A DNA stretch of 6,616 bases, taken from the NCBI GenBank assembly GCA_946221825.1, contig CAMINA010000072.1:1-6616 (forward strand), given 5' to 3'. The notes below the pieces were generated by a model, which did not search any database, had not been told where the DNA came from, and saw nothing but the letters and a program-made list of their open reading frames with translations. Origin of the DNA: an uncultured Nesterenkonia sp. (GTDB lineage Bacteria; Actinomycetota; Actinomycetes; Actinomycetales; Micrococcaceae). This document shows, in pieces, positions 1 through 5,565 of this stretch; the first letter of the stretch is position 1, and every line of letters begins with the position of its first letter. The position numbers and the translations under genes are program-made.

Positions 1-53
1 GGTTTAAGCATCCCTAAAACGCAATTCGGCCGCGCACTCTTCACGGAGGCCGA

Positions 54-87
54 CCGCCGTCCTACGGTGGGAGAGAGCCCACGGCGG
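54..87. repeat. GC-rich inverted repeat in the leader of the 85-residue membrane protein gene
   Basis: CCGCCGT at 54-60 is the exact reverse complement of ACGGCGG at 81-87. Inside it, GGG at 69-71 can pair with CCC at 78-80 around an AGAGAG loop, leaving an eight-base bulge at 61-68. This would form a hairpin in a transcript reading rightwards into the gene at 166. No run of T follows, so it does not look like an intrinsic terminator. Seven-base inverted repeats are common by chance in GC-rich DNA, so a function is not established. Confidence 0.35.
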
Positions 88-101
88 CAGAGACCCCACA
101 G

Positions 102-129
102 CGGGGCCGACTCAGCGCCGGGGCCGACT
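102..129. repeat. 11-base direct repeat, period 17
   Basis: CGGGGCCGACT occurs at 102-112 and again, exactly, at 119-129, separated by CAGCGC. Both copies lie between the inverted repeat at 54-87 and the ribosome binding site at 152. It could be a regulator site or a remnant of a small duplication. No protein that would bind it is evident from the window. Confidence 0.4.
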
Positions 130-151
130 GAGGTGTATCAGACGGGTGAAG

Positions 152-158
152 AAGGTGA
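152..158 (+). promoter_or_regulatory. Ribosome binding site that fixes the start at 166
   Basis: AAGGTGA lies seven bases upstream of the ATG at 166 and matches most of the actinobacterial Shine-Dalgarno consensus. It supports that ATG over the in-frame GTG at 67, which has no comparable site and would add 33 residues with no recognisable family match. Confidence 0.65.
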
Positions 159-165
159 TGGCGCC

Positions 166-423
166 ATGGCCGAGCAGGACAGAGAACGCTACGGACGCGA
201 CGAGACCCGCCGGAATCCGAACCTGGATCCGGACCCGGACGGCGCCGCCGGCCTCCAGCCCGGGGAGACGCCGCCGGAGTTGAACTCCGCCACCGCTTCC
301 CCTCCGGCACCGGCGCCATCGAGGCCGCCGCGCAGCAAGGCCGTCATCACCGCAGTGGTGATCGGCATCGTGCTGCTGGTGGGGCTGGTCTTCGTGGGCT
401 ACGCCAGCGGGCTGCTCAGCTGA
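166..423 (+). CDS. Small single-pass membrane protein, DUF6480-like
   Basis: This 85-residue protein has a charged, disordered N-terminal half, a proline/alanine-rich linker (residues 41-57) and one hydrophobic helix at about residues 59-81, preceded by Arg53, Arg56 and Lys58. That pattern predicts the N-terminus in the cytoplasm and a very short outer end. The stretch with NPNLDPDPDG followed by PGETPPE (about residues 17-38) resembles what I recall of the actinobacterial DUF6480 family, in which a PGETPP motif precedes one C-terminal membrane helix. The family's role is unknown, so no function is proposed. The gene is the only one on the plus strand and its stop codon is six bases from that of smpB, which it faces. 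The start is chosen from the site at 152-158. An in-frame GTG at 67 would give a 118-residue form. The family match is from memory of the motif and has not been tested. Confidence 0.7.
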   Translation: MAEQDRERYGRDETRRNPNLDPDPDGAAGLQPGETPPELNSATASPPAPAPSRPPRSKAVITAVVIGIVLLVGLVFVGYASGLLS

Positions 424-429
424 GAGGCC

Positions 430-951
430 TCAGGAGGCGCGAAGGTTCCGGTAGCGCATCGCGCGCTGGGCCTCACGGGCGTCCTGCTTCTCCCGCAGGG
501 CCTGGCGCTTGTCGAACTCACGCTTACCCTGGGCGACGCCGATCTCCACCTTGGCCCGGCCGTCCTTGAAGTACAGGCGCAGCGGAACCACGGTCAGACC
601 GGGGTTCTCCACCTGCCGAGAGATCTTGATGAGCTCCTTGCGGTGCAGCAGCAGCTTACGCTTGCGGCGAGCCGCGTGATTGGTCCACGTGCCGTTGAGG
701 TACTCAGGAATGTGGACGTTCTCCAACCACAGCTCTCCACTGGGAGAGAACGCGGCGAAGCCCTCGGTGAGGTTGGCGGTCCCCTGCCGCAGCGACTTCA
801 CCTCCGTGCCACTGAGCACCATTCCGGCCTCATAGGTGTCCAGGATGGAGTAGTCGTGGCGGGCACGCCGATTGAGGGCCACTGTGTGGTTGTTGGGGTC
901 CTTCTCATTCTTGGACCCCTTCTTCTTGGGAGAAGAGCTGTGCTTGCCCAT
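430..951 (-). CDS. smpB: SsrA-binding protein SmpB
   Basis: SmpB binds tmRNA and delivers it to ribosomes stalled on messages lacking a stop codon, acting in the cytoplasm in trans-translation. The 173-residue product shows the family signatures: a basic N-terminal extension (residues 1-20), the ALNRRARHDY start of the oligonucleotide-binding barrel (25-34), GTEVKSLR (48-55), the NGTWTNHAARRKRKLLLHR stretch (86-104), VVPLRLYFKDG (121-131), GKREFDKR (142-149) and a basic C-terminal tail (150-173) that in known structures reaches into the empty mRNA channel. It is slightly longer than the usual 155-160 residues because of the Lys/Ser-rich N-terminus. A perfect AGGAGGT lies six bases upstream of the ATG. 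The gene follows ftsX after 47 bases and ends six bases from the opposing gene. No tmRNA gene (ssrA) is visible downstream within the window. Confidence 0.97.
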   Translation of the reverse strand: MGKHSSSPKKKGSKNEKDPNNHTVALNRRARHDYSILDTYEAGMVLSGTEVKSLRQGTANLTEGFAAFSPSGELWLENVHIPEYLNGTWTNHAARRKRKLLLHRKELIKISRQVENPGLTVVPLRLYFKDGRAKVEIGVAQGKREFDKRQALREKQDAREAQRAMRYRNLRAS

Positions 952-957
952 CGTGCC

Positions 958-964
958 ACCTCCT
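958..964 (-). promoter_or_regulatory. Strong ribosome binding site of smpB
   Basis: Read on the minus strand this is AGGAGGT, a full match to the anti-Shine-Dalgarno core, six bases before the ATG at 951. Together with the 47-base gap it suggests smpB initiates on its own rather than by coupling to ftsX. Confidence 0.8.
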
Positions 965-998
965 CATCGGTGCCTGCTGGCTGGGGAACAGCCCTTCA

Positions 999-1916
999 TC
1001 ATACACGCAGGTAGCGGCGGACCGTCAGCCAGGAGGCCAGCACAGCCAGCACGGCCGCGATCAGCACCAGCAGCGGCATGATGATCCAGGAGTCCGAGGA
1101 GTCGATGAACCGGATGCCGGGAACCTGCTCGGAGAGCCACTGGCCCAACAGGAACTCGGCGATGGCCCAGGTGGCCACACAGGCCAGCAGCGAGCCCACG
1201 ACGGCGGCGAAGACGCCTTCGAAGACGAAGGGCCCGCGGATCATGGACTTCGAGGCACCCACCAAGCGCATGATGCCGGTCTCACGCCGTCGGCTGAACG
1301 CCGAGAGCCTGATCGTGGTGGCCACCAGAAGCACAGCACAGACGATCATGACTGCGGCGATGATCAGTGCCACCAGGGTCAGGCCGTTGAGGATGGAGAA
1401 GATCTGATCCAGAGTCTCCTGCTGGTCGGCGACGGTCTCCACGCCGGGGGCGGCGGCGAAGAGCTCGGTGACGATCGGATACTCCTGCGGCTCGTGCAGC
1501 AGGATGCGGAAGGACTCCGGCATATCTGCGGCGTCCACGCTGTCGGCACGAGCCGAGTCCTCGTTGTTCTCCAGGAAGTTCTCCAGCGCCTGTTCCTGAG
1601 ACTCATAGCGGTAGCTGGAGACGTACTGGCTGGCGGCCCCCTCCTCCAGGGACTGTTCGATCCCCTCACGCTGATCCTCAGTGACCGCTCCTGTGGGGCA
1701 GGCCGACTGGGCGGAGCTCTCCGTGCAGAGGAAGACGGAGACTTCGAGGCGGTCGTAGAAGTCATCGGTGATCTGATTGACCTGAGTCTGCATCAGAGCG
1801 GCGGCTCCGACGAAGGTCAGCGAGATGAACGTGACCAGGATGACCGAAGCCACCATGGCGACATTGCGGCGCAGCGAGGTCAGCGTCTCGCGCAGCATGT
1901 AGAGCAGGCGATTCAT
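999..1916 (-). CDS. ftsX: Cell division protein FtsX (membrane subunit of FtsEX)
   Basis: FtsX is the integral membrane partner of FtsE. FtsE ATP hydrolysis is thought to move the FtsX outer domain and so activate peptidoglycan hydrolases at the septum (RipC in mycobacteria). The 305-residue protein has the expected layout: TM1 at about 19-43, a large extracytoplasmic domain at 44-170, TM2 at 176-201, a cytoplasmic loop with the family motif RRRETGIMRLVGAS (209-222), TM3 at 229-253, a short outer loop, and TM4 at 277-298. Two cysteines (Cys64 and Cys73) sit near the start of the outer domain and could form a disulfide. The ATG overlaps the ftsE stop as ATGA, and AAGGAGG lies five bases upstream, so the two subunits are probably made in a coupled way. 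No hydrolase gene lies next to it, so its target enzyme cannot be named from this window. Confidence 0.95.
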   Translation of the reverse strand: MNRLLYMLRETLTSLRRNVAMVASVILVTFISLTFVGAAALMQTQVNQITDDFYDRLEVSVFLCTESSAQSACPTGAVTEDQREGIEQSLEEGAASQYVSSYRYESQEQALENFLENNEDSARADSVDAADMPESFRILLHEPQEYPIVTELFAAAPGVETVADQQETLDQIFSILNGLTLVALIIAAVMIVCAVLLVATTIRLSAFSRRRETGIMRLVGASKSMIRGPFVFEGVFAAVVGSLLACVATWAIAEFLLGQWLSEQVPGIRFIDSSDSWIIMPLLVLIAAVLAVLASWLTVRRYLRV

Positions 1917-3493
1917 CCGTCCCTCCTTCGGCGCCAGAAACCTCTGCGTGATCGGCTGATGCCCAGCTGCTCGGCGGTTCGGCGGGCATCGGTGTAGGTG
2001 GACTGTGAGGCCGAGGACTTCGGCCGCGGCGTCGTGGACTCCTCAGACGATGGGGCCTGCGGCCGCGGAGCCTGCGGGCGGGCCGCCTCCGACGGCGAGG
2101 AGACCGGACGGGCCAGGCGGCGGGTGTTCTCCTCCGCACTCAGTGCCTCATCGGTCGCATCCCCGCCGGAATCGTCCTCTTCGGGATGGGCGAGCCAGTC
2201 CAGCCGGGGCTTCTTGGCCTGCTGGGGGCGCGGACGGTTCGGAGCCGCCGGTGCGGGAGCCCCGTCAGTCGGCGGCTGCGGATCATCCTCCACCAGCTCA
2301 GGGTCCTCCTCCGCGGCAGCGGGCTCCGGCGCCTCCTCCTCAACGTGCTCGCTCTCTTCGAAGCCGTCACGGCCCAGATCGGGGAGTTCGGTGCCGTCGA
2401 AATCACCTGTGGGCTCGGGCACCTCCGCAGTCACGTCCTGGGGGCTCCGGCGCGGCCAGACCACGCGGATGCTCTCCTCCTGCTGCGGGGCCGGCGACTC
2501 AGCCTCCGGCTCGGCTGAAGGTTCCGGCTCGGGCTCCGGTTCTGACTGGGGTTCCGATTCTGACTGTGTCCGCGACTCCGGGGCCGCCTCTGCCTCAGGT
2601 TCCGATTCCGGCGCTGCCTGGGCCTCGTCTCCGGTCACGACCTCATCAGACGCGTCTCGCTCCGGCGCACCCTCCGCGGGGACAGGCCCAGCCACGGCCT
2701 CCGAGGCGTCCTCAGCCGGAGCGCTCGGCTGAGCCGGCGTCGGATCTGAGGCGCGCAGGCCGGCGTCGGCCTCTTCGCCGCGCAGCAGCTCCCACGCCTC
2801 CGAGCCGGGCGGAGGGTCATAGGTGCCGCGCTGCTGGTCGCGGACCAGAGCCCCGCGGTGCAGCTGCACCACCCGACGCCGCATGGCGTCGACGATCGGA
2901 CGGTCGTGGGTGGCCATGATGACCGTAGTTCCGGAGGAACTGATCCAGCGCAGGACCTTCATGACCTCTTCCGCCGCCCGCGGGTCCAGATTGCCGGTGG
3001 GCTCATCGGCCAGCAGGATCGCCGGCTCGTTGACGATGGCGCGGGCGATGGCGGCCCGCTGCTGCTCGCCGCCGGAGATCTCATGGGGATAGCGCTTGGC
3101 CAGGTGCTCCAGGTTCACCCGCTCGAGGACTTTGGTCACGCGCCGGCGGATCGAGGAGCGCGGAGCTCCGGTGACGCGCATCGCGAAGGCCACGTTCTCG
3201 AAGACGGTCTTATCCGGCAGCAGGCGGAAGTCCTGGAAGACCATACCGATGCTGCGCCGGTAGTCCGGCACACGCTTCTCCAGCATGAGTCCCAGGTTCT
3301 GCCCGGCCACTGTGATCTTGCCCTTCTGCGGAAGCCCCTCGCGCAGGATCATCCGCAGCAGAGTGGACTTGCCCGAGCCGGAGGCTCCGATCAGGAAGAC
3401 GAAGTCGCCGCGTTCGAACTCGATGGAGACGTCGTCGAGCGCCGGCCGCCCATCCTGCTGATAACGGCGGGTGACGTGGTCGAAGCGGATCAC
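1913..3493 (-). CDS. ftsE: Cell division ATP-binding protein FtsE with a long acidic C-terminal extension
   Basis: FtsE is the cytoplasmic ATPase of FtsEX. Residues 1-230 are a complete ABC domain: Walker A GASGSGKST (36-44), Q-loop Gln87 in VFQDF, signature ISGGEQQR (139-146), Walker B ILLADEP (159-165) and H-loop His196. FtsE is normally about 220-230 residues, but this protein has 526. The extra part (about 232-526) is low complexity, rich in Glu, Pro, Ala and Ser, with an E-P alternation at about 294-345, short less repetitive islands (IRVVWPRRSP at 342-351; KKPRLDWLAHPEED at 427-440), and a basic end TYTDARRTAEQLGI plus an Arg-rich tail (499-526). The frame is open throughout and its stop overlaps the ftsX start, which argues against a frameshift artefact. 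The start is a GTG one base after the prfB stop. It is right because the family begins MI-F--V, but it has only a weak upstream site, suggesting coupling to prfB. The extension's role is unknown. Confidence 0.95.
   Translation of the reverse strand: MIRFDHVTRRYQQDGRPALDDVSIEFERGDFVFLIGASGSGKSTLLRMILREGLPQKGKITVAGQNLGLMLEKRVPDYRRSIGMVFQDFRLLPDKTVFENVAFAMRVTGAPRSSIRRRVTKVLERVNLEHLAKRYPHEISGGEQQRAAIARAIVNEPAILLADEPTGNLDPRAAEEVMKVLRWISSSGTTVIMATHDRPIVDAMRRRVVQLHRGALVRDQQRGTYDPPPGSEAWELLRGEEADAGLRASDPTPAQPSAPAEDASEAVAGPVPAEGAPERDASDEVVTGDEAQAAPESEPEAEAAPESRTQSESEPQSEPEPEPEPSAEPEAESPAPQQEESIRVVWPRRSPQDVTAEVPEPTGDFDGTELPDLGRDGFEESEHVEEEAPEPAAAEEDPELVEDDPQPPTDGAPAPAAPNRPRPQQAKKPRLDWLAHPEEDDSGGDATDEALSAEENTRRLARPVSSPSEAARPQAPRPQAPSSEESTTPRPKSSASQSTYTDARRTAEQLGISRSRRGFWRRRRDG
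2459..2614 (-). repeat. Low-complexity stretch encoding Glu-Pro/Ser alternation in FtsE
   Basis: This stretch encodes FtsE residues about 294-345, dominated by alternating Glu with Pro, Ser and Ala. At DNA level it is a run of degenerate short units built around GGTTCCG and GGCTCCG-like words on the plus strand, the type of sequence that changes length easily by slippage. Unit boundaries are imprecise, so I describe it as low complexity rather than a counted tandem array. Confidence 0.6.
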
Positions 3494-3494
3494 C

Positions 3495-4610
3495 TTACTG
3501 GGCGTCCTCTCCGCCCTGGCCGCGCCACCGGATGCCCGCCTCGATGAAGCCTTCGAGCTCGCCGTCGAGGACCTTGTCTGCGTTGCCGGTCTCGTGGCCT
3601 GTCCGCAGGTCCTTGACCATCTGATACGGGTGCAGCACGTAGGAACGGATCTGATCGCCCCAGGAGGCCTTGATGTCGCCGGCGAGCTCCTTCTTCTCGG
3701 CGGCCTCCTCCTCCTTCTTCAGCAGCAGGAGGCGGGATTCGAGCACGCGCATCGCGGCCGCGCGGTTCTGAATCTGCGACTTCTCGTTCTGCATGGACAC
3801 CACCACGCCGGTGGGCAGATGCGTGATGCGCACTGCGGAGTCGGTGGTGTTGACCGACTGTCCGCCCGGGCCCGAGGACCGGTAGACGTCGATCTTGAGG
3901 TCGTTCTCGTCGATGTCGATGGACTCGGTGCCCTCCAGCAGCGGGATGACCTCCACTGCGGCGAAGCTGGTCTGACGGCGGCCCTGGTTGTCGAACGGGC
4001 TGATGCGCACCAGACGGTGGGTGCCGGCCTCCACCGAGAGCGTGCCGAACGCGTAAGGAGCCTTGATCTCGAAGGTGGCCGACTTCAGCCCCGCCTCCTC
4101 GGCGTAGGAGGTGTCGAGGACCTTCACGTCCCAGTTCCGGTTCTCCGCCCAGCGGGTGTACATGCGCAGCAGCATCTCGGAGAAGTCCGCGGCGTCCACA
4201 CCGCCGGCGCCGGCCCGGATGGTGACCACGGCGTCGTGTTCGTCATATTCGCCGGACATCAGAGTGACGATCTCCAACGACTCCAGCGCCTTGCGGATCG
4301 AAGCCACCTCGTCCGCAGCCTCGGCGACCGTGTCCGGGTCGCCCTCCTCCTGGCCCATCTCCACCATGACCTCGACGTCGTCGATGCGGTTGGCGAGCTT
4401 CCGGACCCGCTGCAGCTGAGCCTGCTTGTGGCTCAGCTGGGAGTTCACCCGCTGAGCGTTCTCCTGGTTGTCCCAGAGATTCGGGTCAGCGGCCTGCTGC
4501 TCCAGTTCAGAGACCTCCTTCTCGAGGGCCTCGAGGTCGATGACCTCAGTGATGCGCCGCAGCGTGTCGCGCAGCTCCTGGAGCTCGGTGGGGAAATCGA
4601 TGTCTGCCAT
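3495..4610 (-). CDS. prfB: Peptide chain release factor 2 (RF2)
   Basis: RF2 recognises UGA and UAA in the ribosomal A site and triggers release of the finished protein. The 371-residue product has the helical N-terminal domain (1-110), the AGAGG loop (133-137), the RF2-specific codon-reading tripeptide Ser-Pro-Phe (204-206) and the catalytic GGQ (249-251) within SSGPGGQSVNTTDSAVRITH. RF1 would carry P-A-T in place of SPF. The reading frame is continuous from ATG to TAA, so the +1 programmed frameshift known from E. coli prfB is absent. The gene starts 59 bases after the TadG-like gene and its stop is one base from the ftsE start. The region just upstream of the ATG lacks a good Shine-Dalgarno sequence, although a perfect one lies 32 bases away (4643-4652). 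Confidence 0.97.
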   Translation of the reverse strand: MADIDFPTELQELRDTLRRITEVIDLEALEKEVSELEQQAADPNLWDNQENAQRVNSQLSHKQAQLQRVRKLANRIDDVEVMVEMGQEEGDPDTVAEAADEVASIRKALESLEIVTLMSGEYDEHDAVVTIRAGAGGVDAADFSEMLLRMYTRWAENRNWDVKVLDTSYAEEAGLKSATFEIKAPYAFGTLSVEAGTHRLVRISPFDNQGRRQTSFAAVEVIPLLEGTESIDIDENDLKIDVYRSSGPGGQSVNTTDSAVRITHLPTGVVVSMQNEKSQIQNRAAAMRVLESRLLLLKKEEEAAEKKELAGDIKASWGDQIRSYVLHPYQMVKDLRTGHETGNADKVLDGELEGFIEAGIRWRGQGGEDAQ

Positions 4611-4619
4611 AACGTCTCT

Positions 4620-4625
4620 ACACTA
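4620..4625 (-). promoter_or_regulatory. Possible -10 box for a near-leaderless prfB transcript
   Basis: On the minus strand this reads TAGTGT, fitting the TANNNT form of actinobacterial -10 elements. Its last base is nine bases from the prfB ATG, so transcription would begin within a few bases of the start codon. Leaderless transcripts are common in actinobacteria, and this would explain the weak ribosome binding site. No convincing -35 box is seen, and a six-base degenerate match is weak evidence. Confidence 0.25.
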
Positions 4626-4642
4626 CCGGCCGCGGCGGGGGT

Positions 4643-4652
4643 TCACCTCCTT
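4643..4652 (-). promoter_or_regulatory. Displaced perfect Shine-Dalgarno-like sequence upstream of prfB
   Basis: On the minus strand this is AAGGAGGTGA, a ten-base match to the 16S rRNA 3' end. It ends 32 bases before the prfB ATG, too far for normal use, and no start codon lies 5-10 bases after it. GCCGC just upstream and GCGGC downstream could pair and place it in a loop. It could be a ribosome standby site, a relic of an earlier start, or chance. Confidence 0.4.
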
Positions 4653-4669
4653 CAGCGGCTGCGAGTCCC

Positions 4670-5101
4670 CTACCGGTTCAGGCTCACCCGGGCGTGGGAC
4701 TCTGCAGTCACGGTGACGTGGGCCGGCAGCACCCAGCTGACCAGAGGCAGCTCCACGGCGGCGGCCAGCTCGACCTCAGCGGTGGAGCCCCCGTCAGCGG
4801 TGGAGGCCTGGGTGATCTCCACCGCGGTGAAGCGCTGGTGAGCTCCGCTGCTGCTCAGATAGTCCTGGGCCGCGGCCCGGACCTGACGTTCGCTGAGACT
4901 CGGCGAGGCCCCAGATGCAGTCGCGCTCTGGGCGGCTGCTGAGGAGGCGCCGTCGGCGGCACTGAGCAGCTTGCGAGCCTCCAGGTTCACCGCAGTGGCC
5001 CCAGCGACCACCGCCGAGGCGAGCAGCAGGATCACCAGCATGCCCAGGATCAGCACCGAAGACTGTCCACGCTCCTCCTGCTCCAGCTCGGCCGCGCTCA
5101 T
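4670..5101 (-). CDS. TadG-like / actinobacterial TadE-like pilus assembly protein
   Basis: This 143-residue protein has Glu-Arg-Gly at 10-12, a hydrophobic helix at about 15-38, then EARKLLSAADGASSAAA (41-57), which resembles the start of TadG-type proteins where the helix is followed by an A-A-D-A-A-ALAAA pattern. The remainder (58-143) is a small outer domain ending in alternating beta-like segments, with a VTVTAESHARV type C-terminus common in TadE-like proteins. The first residue after Arg-Gly is Gln and there is no Glu at +5, so it may not be processed as a prepilin. Its place as last gene of the Tad set matches Rv3654c in Mycobacterium tuberculosis. The ATG overlaps the previous stop as ATGA, with AGGTG eight bases upstream. 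It is assigned to the pilus locus with good confidence, but its exact role (minor pilin or assembly factor) is open. Confidence 0.75.
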   Translation of the reverse strand: MSAAELEQEERGQSSVLILGMLVILLLASAVVAGATAVNLEARKLLSAADGASSAAAQSATASGASPSLSERQVRAAAQDYLSSSGAHQRFTAVEITQASTADGGSTAEVELAAAVELPLVSWVLPAHVTVTAESHARVSLNR

Positions 5102-5565
5102 CCGCTCTGCACCTGCGCGGAGGTGGAGCTGACCGTCGCCAGAGTGGACTGCCAGGAGCCCACTGCTGGAATGAGCGGCACCGGCACGCTGATCTCCACG
5201 GTGAAGGCCACGATGTCCCCGTCCTGGTCGCAGGAACCGGCAGGACAGGCGAGGGTGACCACGGCCTGCTCCGCGTCGATGTCGAAGTCCGCGAGCGCGG
5301 CCTCCACAGCAGCTTCGCTGCGCAGCTGTCGCTCCTGACCTTCTGAAGAGGAGGAGACAAAGACCTTGGCGGCCTGATCCGCTGCCCCGGCACCGGCATA
5401 GGCCGCCGCCTGCACGGTGGAGACGGCGATGAGCAGGTAGGCCACGGGGACCAGCAGCAGGGTGCCCAGCAGCGTGAACTCGATGAGCGAGGAGCCACGG
5501 TCTTCGTCGTGGAGCCTGCTCAGCAGTGCAGGAGGACTTTGAGGTTCAGTCGAACTCATAGGCAT
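5098..5565 (-). CDS. TadE-like minor pseudopilin (second copy)
   Basis: This 155-residue protein begins with a short polar leader, then DRGSSLIEFTLLG (22-34) running into a helix to about residue 50. Cleavage after Gly24 would leave Glu29 at +5, the hallmark of TadE/TadF pseudopilins processed by a TadV-type prepilin peptidase. TadE-like proteins are needed for Flp pilus assembly at the outer face of the membrane. The outer part has a cysteine pair (Cys107 and Cys112 in ACPAGSC) that could form a small disulfide loop, and a beta-rich C-terminus. The start at 5565 is preferred because GGAGGT lies eight bases upstream. An ATG six bases further in (5559) is the alternative. The much longer open frame to 5712 is not used because its extra part overlaps the preceding gene deeply and has no pilin features. 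It overlaps the preceding tadE by 20 bases. Confidence 0.82.
   Translation of the reverse strand: MPMSSTEPQSPPALLSRLHDEDRGSSLIEFTLLGTLLLVPVAYLLIAVSTVQAAAYAGAGAADQAAKVFVSSSSEGQERQLRSEAAVEAALADFDIDAEQAVVTLACPAGSCDQDGDIVAFTVEISVPVPLIPAVGSWQSTLATVSSTSAQVQSG

Noticed and set aside
1..20. Stress sigma factor promoter (GTTTAA near the left edge)
   Set aside because: GTTTAA is present at 2-7, but no GGGTAT-like -10 box occurs at the right distance.
67..165. Upstream GTG start giving a 118-residue version of the left-hand membrane protein
   Set aside because: The ATG at 166 has a good ribosome binding site and begins near the recognisable family part, while the added 33 residues look like noncoding leader.
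1..165. tmRNA (ssrA) or tRNA gene near smpB
   Set aside because: I looked on both strands for the conserved tmRNA ends and a T-arm GGTTCGAATCC-like sequence and found none.
415..438. Bidirectional terminator between the converging genes
   Set aside because: Short palindromes CTCAGCTGAG and GAGGCCTC are present, but they have no usable loop and no T-run on either strand.
1762..2139. Separate minus-strand open frame within the FtsE tail and ftsX start
   Set aside because: It is an Arg/Pro-rich frame-shifted reading of the ftsE end with no start signal. I also considered it as a sign that ftsE is frameshifted, but the in-frame tail with its ATGA overlap fits better.
1998..2919. Overlapping plus-strand open frames (244 and 304 residues) opposite the FtsE tail
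   Set aside because: They are Ser/Gly- or Pro/Arg-rich mirrors of the low-complexity FtsE coding strand. The FtsE frame is better supported because it continues a real ATPase and ends at the ftsX overlap.
4623..4647. Seven-codon leader peptide starting at the GTG inside the displaced Shine-Dalgarno before prfB
   Set aside because: The GTG is part of the Shine-Dalgarno match itself, so there is no spacing for initiation, and there is no other ribosome binding site.
3471..4841. 456-residue open frame on the plus strand opposite prfB
   Set aside because: It is antisense to a clear prfB, has a composition rich in Leu, Val, His and Arg typical of shadow frames in GC-rich DNA, and shows no family features.
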